A stretch of 64,000 nucleotides of DNA, taken from assembly GCA_022564295.1 (NCBI GenBank), contig JADFLR010000001.1, positions 186,001 to 250,000 on the forward strand. Direction: 5' to 3'. Source of the stretch: Bacteroidota bacterium (GTDB lineage: Bacteria; Bacteroidota; Ignavibacteria; Ignavibacteriales; Ignavibacteriaceae). Position 1 is the stretch's first letter, and every line of letters starts with the position of its first letter. The translations under genes were made by a program, and so were the position numbers. Shown here piece after piece: positions 27,268-35,971 of this stretch. The notes under the pieces were generated by a model, which made no database searches, had not been told where the DNA came from, and was given only the letters and a program-made list of their open reading frames with translations.

Positions 27268-29574
27268 ATGCGTAAATATTTGATTATAATAATATCGGCA
27301 GTCTTGGCCTTAACATTTTTTCTGCTGATTTCTGCAAATTTACCTATTGAAAAAATGGATAATATTTCTGCGGAAAATAATATTGTATGGGCACTTTACA
27401 CAGATATTTTTACCAACGGAGGAATTATTATTTACGGAACCGGGAACCAAAAGTTTACTGAAAACTATATTGAACTTGCACAGAAAATGAAATCTACTTT
27501 CAGATTGAAGAATATAAAAATTGCGCCGGATACTTCTATAACAATTGATGATATTAAAAAATACTCGCTTCTTATATTAGGCACTTACCGCTCAAACGGT
27601 TTAATAAAGCAATTCAAAAATAAATTTCCGGTTGAGTTATCTGAAACACAGTTCGTATTTATAAAGAATGAGTACGGTAACCAAAAAGACATTATAACTT
27701 TTATAATTCCCAATCCGCTTAATGCGAAAAAGTATATGCTGGTTCATACAGGGAATAATGAAAAGTTCGTTTCGCAAAAAATAAAATTTGAACTGTTAAA
27801 TGATTTGATCATCACAAGAAATCATCAGACTTTACTTACAGCGCCTCTAAGTTATGATAAAAAAGGAAACTGGTGGATTGATGATAAAAATATTCGCAAC
27901 TACCAACGAAATTTTCGATTGCTGAAGGAAGATGAAAACTTCAAATATGTTTTAATGACTGACGGTGAAGATAAAATTGATATCGAAGAGATTTCAAATC
28001 TTAATAGTGAAAATCTAAATAAGTTAATAACGTTTTTTAACGGTAGGATAAATCCCGAAAAGACACTTGTTAATCTATATACAAATTTTGAAGATAAAGG
28101 ATTAATAACTCTCAACACTACTCTTGCTCATATCGATCAAAACGGTAAAGATGTTCATGTTATTTCAAATGAGTGGATTAGCGGTAATGATTTTAGGGTG
28201 ATTGCACAGGTGCTAATAAATGAAAACCTCGATAATCCCAAAAGTGAATTTCTTGAGCGCGGCTTTGCGATGTACTTTTCTGATAACTGGCGGGGCAAAG
28301 GTTATAAATATTGGGCTGCAAGGTTATTTAAATCTGAAAACGTTCCTGATCTCGATGTTCTTTTCGATAAAAACAAATCAACTTATGAATCCGATTTTAT
28401 TGTCGATCCGTTATCGGGGGCATTTGTAGATTTTATTATTGATGAATTGGGAAAAGATAAATTTATTTCCCGCTATGCTGAATGGGAACCGGATAAAAGT
28501 GAGTTGAATCATTTTAAAACAAAATGGATTTCTTATCTTAAATCTTTGGCTCATAAATACCAAAATGAAATTGAAGCAGACAGAAAAAACTTTAACATAG
28601 ATATTCCTAAATTTCTTAAAGGATTTAACTTTGCTCACGAAGGTTATGATATACATAACGGCTACCTTTCCCGAACTGCATATCAATCACTTGAGAAACT
28701 TATTAGTCTCAATGTAAACTCGATTGCCGTTAATCCTTTTACATCAATGCGAAATGGAAAAGAACTTGAACCGTTGGCGTTTTGGAGAAGTCCGCATACC
28801 GAAAACGATCAGAGTATGATCTACCTTGCTTATGCTGCAGAAGAATTGGGGTTAGTGTTTTTAATGAAACCGCATATTTATCTTCATCGCAGTTGGCCTG
28901 GCGGAATTGAAATGTCATCAAAAGAAGAATGGGATAAATTTATTGATGGTTATTATAGATGGATAAGGCACTACGCCATAATTTCTGAAATGTACAACAT
29001 TCCAATTTTATGTGTCGGTAATGAACTATCAAAAGCAACATTGCAGGATGAAGATAAATGGATTGCAATGTTTGACAAGTTACGTAAGATATACAGCGGT
29101 AAACTTGTTTACGGTGCAAACTGGGGAAATGAATTTGAGAAACTAACTTTTTGGAACCATCTCGACTATATCGGGATAAGCAATTACTATCCAATCAGTA
29201 AAGATCTAAACCCCACTGACGAAGAATTATTAAAAGGTGCAAGCGATGTTTTAGATAAGATTGAAGAAGTACAAAGAAAGTATAATAAGCAGGTGATATT
29301 CACTGAAGCAGGTTTCAGGAGTTCAACTGCCCCGTGGCAATCCTCGTTTGAAAAGGATAAAAAACTACAGGATTCTACTTTCACAAGTCAGGTTCGTTCG
29401 TACGAAGTATTTTATAAAGCAGCTTATGAGAGAGATTGGTTAGCAGGAATATTCTGGTGGAAGTGGCCAAGCTATATGAATAAAGGTGGAGACCCGCATC
29501 ACGATTTATACACACCAAATGATAAGCTTATAGAGAATGTTGTAAGAAAGTGGTATGGAAAAAATTGGAAGTAG
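27268..29574 (+). CDS. Membrane-anchored glycoside hydrolase (GH113-like) with N-terminal degenerate peptidase-like domain
   Basis: A 768-residue protein with one N-terminal membrane anchor or signal (residues 4-24). From about residue 452 a TIM-barrel glycosidase resembling GH113 beta-mannanases is seen: NFAHEGYDIHNGYLS, PFTSMRN, a GNEL motif with the likely acid/base Glu near 585, GISNYYP, and FTEAGFRS with the likely nucleophile Glu near 677, then FWWKWP. Residues about 300-440 look like a gluzincin peptidase: FLERGFAMYF followed by a block resembling the Y..sfv.fL..yG.d.f pattern. The expected HExxH helix reads RVIAQVL, so zinc binding is lost. ATG 27268 is used; GTG 27250 lies in a repeat. 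Substrate unknown. Confidence 0.7.
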   Translation: MRKYLIIIISAVLALTFFLLISANLPIEKMDNISAENNIVWALYTDIFTNGGIIIYGTGNQKFTENYIELAQKMKSTFRLKNIKIAPDTSITIDDIKKYSLLILGTYRSNGLIKQFKNKFPVELSETQFVFIKNEYGNQKDIITFIIPNPLNAKKYMLVHTGNNEKFVSQKIKFELLNDLIITRNHQTLLTAPLSYDKKGNWWIDDKNIRNYQRNFRLLKEDENFKYVLMTDGEDKIDIEEISNLNSENLNKLITFFNGRINPEKTLVNLYTNFEDKGLITLNTTLAHIDQNGKDVHVISNEWISGNDFRVIAQVLINENLDNPKSEFLERGFAMYFSDNWRGKGYKYWAARLFKSENVPDLDVLFDKNKSTYESDFIVDPLSGAFVDFIIDELGKDKFISRYAEWEPDKSELNHFKTKWISYLKSLAHKYQNEIEADRKNFNIDIPKFLKGFNFAHEGYDIHNGYLSRTAYQSLEKLISLNVNSIAVNPFTSMRNGKELEPLAFWRSPHTENDQSMIYLAYAAEELGLVFLMKPHIYLHRSWPGGIEMSSKEEWDKFIDGYYRWIRHYAIISEMYNIPILCVGNELSKATLQDEDKWIAMFDKLRKIYSGKLVYGANWGNEFEKLTFWNHLDYIGISNYYPISKDLNPTDEELLKGASDVLDKIEEVQRKYNKQVIFTEAGFRSSTAPWQSSFEKDKKLQDSTFTSQVRSYEVFYKAAYERDWLAGIFWWKWPSYMNKGGDPHHDLYTPNDKLIENVVRKWYGKNWK

Positions 29575-29591
29575 TTGCTTAAGTTTACTAA

Positions 29592-30248
29592 ATGATAATT
29601 CCCCAAATAAAGATTTGCTGCATATCCTCGATTGAAGAAGCTGAACTTGCGATTAAATACGGTGCCTCTGCAATTGGTTTAGTATCAGAAATGCCAAGCG
29701 GTCCTGGTGTAATTAGTGAAGACTTAATTGAAGAAATTGCCTCTTCGGTTCCTCGGAAGATTAACACATTTCTTCTAACAAGTAAAACAAATGCAGATTC
29801 AATAATTGAACAGCACAGAAAATGCAAAACAACTACACTTCAAATTGTAGATAGAGTAAAAATTAATGTACTTATAAAATTAAGAAAGGAATTACATCCG
29901 ATCCGGTTAGTGCAGGTAATACACGTTAAAGGAGAAGAATCAATTACCGAAGCGAAAAATGTAGAACAATTTGTGGATGTCTTGCTTCTTGATTCGGGAA
30001 ATCAGAAACTTAAAGTAAAAGAACTTGGAGGAACCGGCAGAACTCACGATTGGACAATTAGCAGGAAAATAAGAGACGCTGTTTCTGTCCCTGTATATTT
30101 GGCAGGTGGAATAAATGCAAATAATGTTTTAGATGCAGCTAAGGAAGTAGAGCCTTTCGGGATTGATTTATGTAGCGGTGTTAGAAAGGATGGCAAACTA
30201 AGTGAGAAGTTGCTTAGAGAGTTTTTCAGGATGATCGAAAATATATAA
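29592..30248 (+). CDS. Phosphoribosylanthranilate isomerase (TrpF) homologue
   Basis: A 218-residue TIM-barrel protein of the TrpF family, which in tryptophan synthesis isomerises phosphoribosylanthranilate. It starts MIIPQIKICCIS, where the catalytic cysteine of the KICG motif is kept but the next residue is Cys rather than Gly. It also has LLLDS, GGTGRTHDW, LAGGINANNV and GIDLCSGVR. No other trp genes are nearby and the SPR motif region reads SEMPSGPG, so it may be a side branch with another substrate. It follows the glycosidase after 17 bases. Confidence 0.7.
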   Translation: MIIPQIKICCISSIEEAELAIKYGASAIGLVSEMPSGPGVISEDLIEEIASSVPRKINTFLLTSKTNADSIIEQHRKCKTTTLQIVDRVKINVLIKLRKELHPIRLVQVIHVKGEESITEAKNVEQFVDVLLLDSGNQKLKVKELGGTGRTHDWTISRKIRDAVSVPVYLAGGINANNVLDAAKEVEPFGIDLCSGVRKDGKLSEKLLREFFRMIENI

Positions 30249-30255
30249 TTTCTCC

Positions 30256-30301
30256 CCTCTTCAAACCACCCCGCTTCCGGTTTTAGCGGAGGGGAAAGAG
30301 G
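30256..30301. terminator. Stem-loop between convergent genes
   Basis: CCTCTT (30256-30261) pairs with AAGAGG (30296-30301), and inside it CCCCGCT pairs with AGCGGAGGGG apart from a small bulge. It sits in the 68-base gap between the TrpF homologue and the convergent oxidoreductase gene and could stop transcription from both sides. Confidence 0.5.
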
Positions 30302-30316
30302 TGATGCAATATTATT

Positions 30317-31333
30317 TTAAACTATAATAACAACTTTTCCAATTGTCTTCCCCGACTGAAAATGCTTTAATGCCTCAGGTAGTTTATCAAAAGAAAATAT
30401 GCTGCCAATGTATGGTTTTTTAAGATTAAAGTTGAGAATATTTGTAAGCATTCGTTTCATCACTTCCGGCTTATTCCAAAGGTAAATTAAGTTAAATCCC
30501 ATTAAAGATCGGTTCGTATCTGAAAGTGATAATGGATCTATCTTTGGTCTGGTTAAATATTGAAAGAGTAGTTTTAAGTAATTTGGTCTTGGTGAGTGAG
30601 ACATAAACTGCGCACCACCGTAAATAATTATTCTTCCTGTAGGCGAGAGAAGATCAAAACTTTCTTTAAAAATTTTCCCGCCGATTGATTCTAAGACAAT
30701 GTTTAATTTTCTTTCACCTACACTTTGTTTGAGCTGTTCATTAAAATTATTCTCACGGACAATCACATCATCATATCCTTCATCTTTTAAAAAATCTATT
30801 TTTGAATTACTTCCAACAGTACCGATCGTATATGCATTAAACATTTTGGCAATGCGGTTTGCATAAATACCCACTCCGCCTGCAGCACTGTGTACCAGTA
30901 CTGTATCATTATCTTTAATATTTCCCAATTCAATTAATGCATAATATGCCGTTAATGATTGAACTGTAAATGCAGCACCTTCTTCAAAAGTCCATCCCTC
31001 CGGAAGTTTTTGTACATAGCGATGATCCAAATTAATATGAGTTGTGTATGCGCCGAATTTAATTACTCCCATTACCATATCGTTCACTTTGAAATCTGAT
31101 ACATCATCACCACTTTTTATTATTACACCTGAATATTCTAATCCTGGAATAAAACTGGCTTTGGGAGTTGCACTGTATAATCCCTGTATTGCAAAAAGAT
31201 CTGCAAAGTTAAAACCAATTGCTTTAACTTCTATTGTTACTTCGTTAGCTGACAACTCAGGCAATTCTTCTTCTACTAATTTAAGATTGTCGAGTGAGCC
31301 GGCTTTATTAATTCTGTAAGAGTTTCGTTTCAT
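30317..31333 (-). CDS. Zinc-type MDR oxidoreductase (quinone oxidoreductase-like)
   Basis: A 338-residue medium-chain reductase using NADPH, most like quinone oxidoreductase or VAT-1-type members. The N-terminal domain has GFNFADLFAIQGLYS and GLEYSGVI; the cofactor domain has HSAAGGVGIYANRIAK with the Rossmann glycine motif at about residues 143-150, and a C-terminal GKTIGKVVI. The cysteines of the structural zinc site are missing, which fits the zinc-independent QOR branch despite the family name. It stands alone with 80 bases between it and the divergent S46 peptidase gene. The physiological substrate is unknown. Confidence 0.85.
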   Translation of the reverse strand: MKRNSYRINKAGSLDNLKLVEEELPELSANEVTIEVKAIGFNFADLFAIQGLYSATPKASFIPGLEYSGVIIKSGDDVSDFKVNDMVMGVIKFGAYTTHINLDHRYVQKLPEGWTFEEGAAFTVQSLTAYYALIELGNIKDNDTVLVHSAAGGVGIYANRIAKMFNAYTIGTVGSNSKIDFLKDEGYDDVIVRENNFNEQLKQSVGERKLNIVLESIGGKIFKESFDLLSPTGRIIIYGGAQFMSHSPRPNYLKLLFQYLTRPKIDPLSLSDTNRSLMGFNLIYLWNKPEVMKRMLTNILNFNLKKPYIGSIFSFDKLPEALKHFQSGKTIGKVVIIV

Positions 31334-31413
31334 AAAATAATTTTTGGATATACTTTATCTACTATTTAATTTTATTTATCAAATTATTCTAATCAAAAAT
31401 CGGAAGTAATAAA

Positions 31414-33543
31414 ATGAAATACAAAATAATTCTGCATTCACTAATAATCCAATTAATATTTTTAGCTGCCGTTTCTTACTCACAGCAGTATTATGGGATT
31501 GAAATTGATACAGTTAAAGCTCAAAAGTTTGATATGGGCAAGATGTGGACATTTGAAAATCTTCCTCTCAATTATTTTGAACAGGAATACAACTTCAAAC
31601 CCACAGATGATTGGTTAGAGAAAGTTAGAAAATCTGCTCTTCGTTTTGGTAATGGATGCTCTGCTTCATTTATATCTGCAGATGGATTAATAATGACTAA
31701 CCATCACTGTGTGAGGGGTATTTTACCAAAGTTAAATGAGGAAGATGAAGATCTCTTAGCAAACGGTTTCTTTGCAGAAACTCTTGATGAAGAAAGACTT
31801 GTTGCAGGTCTTTTTGCAAATCAATTAATTTATATAGAAGATATAACGGCTGATATTTTAAGTGCAATGGAAAAAGGTGAAACTGATTCCACAAAAATTA
31901 AATCTCGCGATGAGAAGATTGAAGAATTAAAAACCAAAGCGTCGGAAGAATTTCCCGAACTCCATTTTAAATCAGTTTCATATTATCAAGGTGGTAAGTT
32001 TTCTCTTTACGGTTATAAGAGGTATAATGATATAAGATTGGTTTTTGTGCCTGAACTTTGGGTTGCTAAGCTTGGAGGAGATTATGATAACTTTACTTAT
32101 CCCCGTTACGGATTAGATTGTGCATTCCTGCGTGCTTATGATGAGGATGGAAATCCCATTAAACCAGATTTTTACTTTAGGTGGAATGATGAAGGTGTTG
32201 TTGAAGACCAACCTGTTTTTGTAGTTGGAAATCCCGGTAGCACAGACCGCATATATACTACAGCACAAATTGAGTTCGCAAGAGAGTTTCGTTATCCTAT
32301 GCGAACCAAAATGTTCAGAGATATGTATGCCATTTATGAGGAAATGGTAATAGAAGACGGTGCACAGGATACAAAATTAATTGCACGGCTTTATTCAATC
32401 GGCAATGGTTTAAAGGTATTTGAAGGTACTTACAAAGCATTGCTCGATCCATATTTAATGGCGAGGAAGAAAAATTTTGAAAATGAATTTAAAAAAGCAG
32501 TACAATCAAATCCGGAATTAAATTTAATATACGGTAAAATCTGGAAGGAGATTGAAAAAACAAGGACAGAAGCAGCGAAGAACGCCAGAGAAATGTTTGC
32601 TTATTCAACAAGCTCTTTTTATTCACCAAAATATTTTTTCATAGCAAGTGAATTGGTTGAACTTGCAGAGCAGTTAAATCTTCCCGAAGATGAACGCGAT
32701 GATTTGTATAATGAAGAAAATTTAGATGATACTATCGAAAGTATTTTTCCTGCTGATTTAGACAGCGAGTTGCAGAAAAAACTTTTGTTCGTGCAGGTAA
32801 ATATTTTAACAGATAATTTAATTCCGGATGATGAACTAATCTTAAAATTGTTGAATGGTAAGAAGGGACAAGCTGCTGTGGATTATCTTCTTTCCAATTC
32901 AATAATATTAACTAAAGATGAAGTCATTATGCTTGCAAATGCCGGTGCTGATTCGATATTAAATTCGAATGACCCTTTTATTTATTTTGTACTGCATACA
33001 AAAGATAAATTAAAAAAGATGAAAGAAGAAAATAAAGCACTCAGCGAAAAAGATGAATTGAATAACCAATTATTGGGGAAAGCGATGTATGCGGTTTATG
33101 GAGACGCAATCCCGCCCGATGCAACTTTTACTTTGCGTCTGGCAGACGGTGTTGTAAAAGGTTATAACTATAACGGAACAAGAGCACCGTATAAAACTAC
33201 TTTTTATGGTTCGTTAGATAGATATTATTCTAATGATAAAAAATTCCCATTTAATCTTCCTGATTATTGGGAAGAACTTCCTGAAGAATTTGATCTTTCA
33301 ACAACGTTTAACTTTGTAAGTACAAACGATATTGTTGGGGGAAATTCAGGAAGTCCCGTAATAAATATTAATGCTGAAATAGTAGGACTTGCATTTGATG
33401 GTAACATTGAAAGTCTTCCCGCAAGATATATCTACACTACTGAAGCGAATCGTACAGTAAGTGTAAGTGCACAAGGTATGATTGAAGCTATCCGCAATTT
33501 GTACAAAGCAGAAAGGTTGAGTGAGGAAATCTTAAGAAGATAG
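31414..33543 (+). CDS. S46 family dipeptidyl-peptidase (DPP7-like)
   Basis: A 709-residue periplasmic serine exopeptidase that removes dipeptides from the N-terminus of peptides. Signal peptide at residues 1-24. The trypsin-like triad is visible: His in ADGLIMTNHHCV (about 95), Asp in DNFTYPRYGLD (about 225-234) and Ser in GGNSGSPV (about 641). After the serine it reads GLAFDGN; a Gly at that place is typical of DPP7, whereas DPP11 has Arg and prefers acidic residues. Bacteroidota use these enzymes to feed on peptides. The gene is alone on this strand. Confidence 0.92.
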   Translation: MKYKIILHSLIIQLIFLAAVSYSQQYYGIEIDTVKAQKFDMGKMWTFENLPLNYFEQEYNFKPTDDWLEKVRKSALRFGNGCSASFISADGLIMTNHHCVRGILPKLNEEDEDLLANGFFAETLDEERLVAGLFANQLIYIEDITADILSAMEKGETDSTKIKSRDEKIEELKTKASEEFPELHFKSVSYYQGGKFSLYGYKRYNDIRLVFVPELWVAKLGGDYDNFTYPRYGLDCAFLRAYDEDGNPIKPDFYFRWNDEGVVEDQPVFVVGNPGSTDRIYTTAQIEFAREFRYPMRTKMFRDMYAIYEEMVIEDGAQDTKLIARLYSIGNGLKVFEGTYKALLDPYLMARKKNFENEFKKAVQSNPELNLIYGKIWKEIEKTRTEAAKNAREMFAYSTSSFYSPKYFFIASELVELAEQLNLPEDERDDLYNEENLDDTIESIFPADLDSELQKKLLFVQVNILTDNLIPDDELILKLLNGKKGQAAVDYLLSNSIILTKDEVIMLANAGADSILNSNDPFIYFVLHTKDKLKKMKEENKALSEKDELNNQLLGKAMYAVYGDAIPPDATFTLRLADGVVKGYNYNGTRAPYKTTFYGSLDRYYSNDKKFPFNLPDYWEELPEEFDLSTTFNFVSTNDIVGGNSGSPVININAEIVGLAFDGNIESLPARYIYTTEANRTVSVSAQGMIEAIRNLYKAERLSEEILRR

Positions 33544-33555
33544 GAGCTAATTCTT

Positions 33556-33567
33556 CGCGCATTCGCG
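33556..33567. terminator. Weak stem-loop in a 36-base convergent gap
   Basis: CGCG-CATT-CGCG with flanking AATT on both sides, followed on the plus strand by TTCTTTTT. It separates the S46 peptidase and the DUF2459 gene. The stem is short, so this is a low-confidence terminator. Confidence 0.35.
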
Positions 33568-33579
33568 GCAAATTCTTTT

Positions 33580-34230
33580 TCATTCTGCTTTAATTACATC
33601 TCCAACCTTAGCCGCTTCTTTAAAAAGCTGTTCGGTTAGAATAACATTATCTTCGATATTAATACCCGCAGAAGCGAGACAACTTGCAAGCCATGTATTG
33701 CAGGTGTTAAACAGATGGTAATTTCCATTTGCTCTGAAGAAAATTATTCTACCCAAACCTTGCGCACTTAAAATTACCGGCGAACCACTGTCGTTTCTGT
33801 AAACGGTTGAACTTATAAAATCTACTATCTTGTTAAGCTGTTCTTGTGTAACCAATATTCTCACTACAATATCAGAGATATCAAAATAAGTGTCTTTTGA
33901 TATTCCAATTCCCTCAACTCTTAATGTACTCGGAGTTGAATAAAATAACGCTTTAACTGCTAAGCCGGAATCGAATCCGGAATACTGATAAAATTCTTCA
34001 TCACCCCAGCCAAAATCAAGCAATGAAAAATCATTAAAGTATTTTACCTCAGGTAAAATTTCCGGATCAATATCATTTTTTTCAATTACAATCGCAGTGT
34101 GCCAGTATTGTTTTATAAGATAGATTTCTTTTTTACCAGATAAATCATTTCGATTTTGATTCTCTTCGATAAGAAGCGAAGATGTATTAAGAAAGAAGAA
34201 AATTACCGGAAAGATTACTAATTTTAACAT
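33580..34230 (-). CDS. DUF2459 (TIGR02117 family) protein
   Basis: A 216-residue protein with an N-terminal hydrophobic signal or anchor (residues 1-20). The DUF2459 motifs are clear: YWHTAIVIEKNDI, FSLLDFGWGDEEFY, ALFYSTPSTLRVEGI and a C-terminal NTCNTWLASCLASAG. The conserved His and the Cys in FNTCNTW hint at an NlpC/P60-like cysteine hydrolase fold, but that is inference. It diverges from the isoaspartyl peptidase gene with 45 bases between, so both promoters share that gap. Confidence 0.8.
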   Translation of the reverse strand: MLKLVIFPVIFFFLNTSSLLIEENQNRNDLSGKKEIYLIKQYWHTAIVIEKNDIDPEILPEVKYFNDFSLLDFGWGDEEFYQYSGFDSGLAVKALFYSTPSTLRVEGIGISKDTYFDISDIVVRILVTQEQLNKIVDFISSTVYRNDSGSPVILSAQGLGRIIFFRANGNYHLFNTCNTWLASCLASAGINIEDNVILTEQLFKEAAKVGDVIKAE

Positions 34231-34275
34231 AACTAAATCAAATCTTTGTTATATGCTAATTTAAGGTGAACTGAG

Positions 34276-35238
34276 ATGAAAATCTTTTCCAAAACAACAA
34301 TTTATATAATATCGTTTTTGTTTCTAAGTGCTTCTTTTTCTTTTTCTCAGAAGGAAGGTAATTATACGATCGTAATCCACGGAGGTGCAGGTTACATTTC
34401 TCCTGAAATTCCTGCAGAAGTTAAAGAAGCATACCAAAAATCTTTAACGGCTGCTTTGAACATCGGAAAGAAAATTCTGGATGATGGTGGAACAAGCCTG
34501 GATGCAGTTGAACAAGTAATACGATTTTTTGAGAATGATTCTTTATTTAACTCCGGTAAAGGTGCAGTATTTACTTCCGAAGGTATGCATGAGCTTGATG
34601 CATCCATAATGGTGGGGAAAGACCTATCAACAGGTGCAGTTGCAGGTGTTAAAACGATAAAGAATCCCATTTCACTTGCAAGACTTGTAATGGAAAAAAC
34701 TCCGCACGTTCTTTTTGCCGGTGAAGGTGCAGATAAACTTGGGAAAAAGTTTGGAGTGGATATTGTTGATAATAATTATTTTGATGTTGAAAGACGTTAT
34801 CAGCAATGGAAAATAAAACATCAGAAAAATATAAAGGGCACGGCTGGCTGCGTTGCAATTGATAAATATGGCAACATAACTGCCGGAACTTCTACCGGCG
34901 GGTTAACAGATAAATGGCCCGGCAGGGTTGGTGATTCACCTTTAATTAATGCAGGCACTTATGCCGATAATAAATCCTGCGGGGTTTCTGCAACAGGGCA
35001 GGGAGAACTTTTTATCCGGAACACTGTTGCTTATAATATTTCTGCTCTAATGAAATTCAAAGGGTATTCTTTACAAAAAGCAGCCGATGAAATGATATTT
35101 AGTATACTACCTGAAGGTAGCGGTGGAATTATTTCTGTTGATAAAGAGGGTAATTATGCCTTAGTTTTCAATACTTCAAGTATGTTAAGAGGTATCGCAA
35201 ATTCTGATGGTGTTTTTGAAGTGAAGATTTGGAAATAG
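34276..35238 (+). CDS. Isoaspartyl peptidase/L-asparaginase, exported
   Basis: An N-terminal nucleophile hydrolase of 320 residues with a signal peptide (about residues 1-24), hence periplasmic. It matures by self-cleavage before the threonine of GTAGCVAID (about residue 189), which becomes the nucleophile. HGGAGY near the N-terminus, GTSTGG and the C-terminal ATGQGELFIR match the family. It should release aspartate from isoaspartyl dipeptides or hydrolyse asparagine, which fits the peptide-degrading S46 enzyme encoded just upstream. Confidence 0.93.
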   Translation: MKIFSKTTIYIISFLFLSASFSFSQKEGNYTIVIHGGAGYISPEIPAEVKEAYQKSLTAALNIGKKILDDGGTSLDAVEQVIRFFENDSLFNSGKGAVFTSEGMHELDASIMVGKDLSTGAVAGVKTIKNPISLARLVMEKTPHVLFAGEGADKLGKKFGVDIVDNNYFDVERRYQQWKIKHQKNIKGTAGCVAIDKYGNITAGTSTGGLTDKWPGRVGDSPLINAGTYADNKSCGVSATGQGELFIRNTVAYNISALMKFKGYSLQKAADEMIFSILPEGSGGIISVDKEGNYALVFNTSSMLRGIANSDGVFEVKIWK

Positions 35239-35285
35239 GATAAATAAAATACAAATTGTCATTAAACGGAATTCCTATATTATAT

Positions 35286-35326
35286 AAACTTGTTTTTTTT
35301 GTGTTTAACAAAGCAAAAACAAGTTT
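35286..35326. repeat. Perfect 12-bp inverted repeat
   Basis: AAACTTGTTTTT (35286-35297) and AAAAACAAGTTT (35315-35326) pair fully over a 17-base loop. It follows the isoaspartyl peptidase stop by 47 bases and may end that transcript, although a T-run after the second arm is lacking. Confidence 0.5.
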
Positions 35327-35328
35327 CC

Positions 35329-35347
35329 TTCTGAATGACATTCAGAA
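35329..35347. promoter_or_regulatory. TTCTGAATG-A-CATTCAGAA palindrome
   Basis: A 9-bp inverted repeat around one central base, directly after the preceding hairpin and 43 bases before the DinB-family gene. It could be an operator, or a trimmed member of the CATTCTGAA-type repeat family. No regulator is nearby. Confidence 0.35.
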
Positions 35348-35389
35348 CAGGGATTCAATTTTATTTTTATATAAATCGATAAATAAATT

Positions 35390-35899
35390 ATGAAACCAAA
35401 ACCCAAAGACTACAATTCAATTTATGGTAGATATATAAGTCTGATTGGAGATGGTGATATAATTGAGATTTTAGAAGAGCAAAGAAAGACATCTGAAAAA
35501 TTTCTAAAAACATTTACTGAAGAGCAGGGAAATTATTATTATGCAGATGGCAAATGGACAGTGAAAGAAGTCCTTGGGCATGTTATCGATACCGAAAGGA
35601 TAATGGCATACCGTGCATTGGCTTTTGCAAGAGGTGAAAAGCAATCATTGCCAGGTTTTGAGCAGGATGAATATGTTGCCGAAAGTGATTTTAATAAAAG
35701 ATCACTTGATGATTTGATAAATGAATTCATAACAGTAAGAGAATCAAACATTATTCTTTTCAAAAGTTTTGATGAAGAGATTTTATATAGGAGAGGAACG
35801 GCAAGCGAATCAGAAGTTACAGTACTTGCGCTTATTTATATTATTGCCGGGCACGAAAAACATCATATGAAATTTCTAAGGGAAAAATACAGGCTATAA
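35390..35899 (+). CDS. DinB family protein
   Basis: A 169-residue four-helix DinB/YfiT-like protein. The metal-binding histidines are visible: one in LGHVIDTERIMAYR at about residues 64-77 and two in HEKHHMKFL near the C-terminus. In other bacteria such proteins act as metal-dependent thiol transferases (for example bacillithiol S-transferase) or hydrolases; the cofactor here is unknown. There is no signal peptide. It is a single gene, preceded by two palindromes and followed by a large terminator hairpin. Confidence 0.85.
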   Translation: MKPKPKDYNSIYGRYISLIGDGDIIEILEEQRKTSEKFLKTFTEEQGNYYYADGKWTVKEVLGHVIDTERIMAYRALAFARGEKQSLPGFEQDEYVAESDFNKRSLDDLINEFITVRESNIILFKSFDEEILYRRGTASESEVTVLALIYIIAGHEKHHMKFLREKYRL

Positions 35900-35911
35900 A
35901 ATTTAAATCAT

Positions 35912-35950
35912 TCGCAAGCTGAAGCTTACCTGCGGTAAGCGGGCTTGCGA
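35912..35950. terminator. Two-tier stem-loop between convergent genes
   Basis: TCGCAAGC (35912-35919) pairs with GCTTGCGA (35943-35950); inside, GCTTACC (35924-35930) pairs with GGTAAGC (35934-35940) over a TGC loop. It stands between the DinB gene and the KDO transferase gene, which converge. Strong stem without long T-runs; a REP-like element is an alternative reading. Confidence 0.65.
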
Positions 35951-35971
35951 CTACAACATAATAAAAAATGT

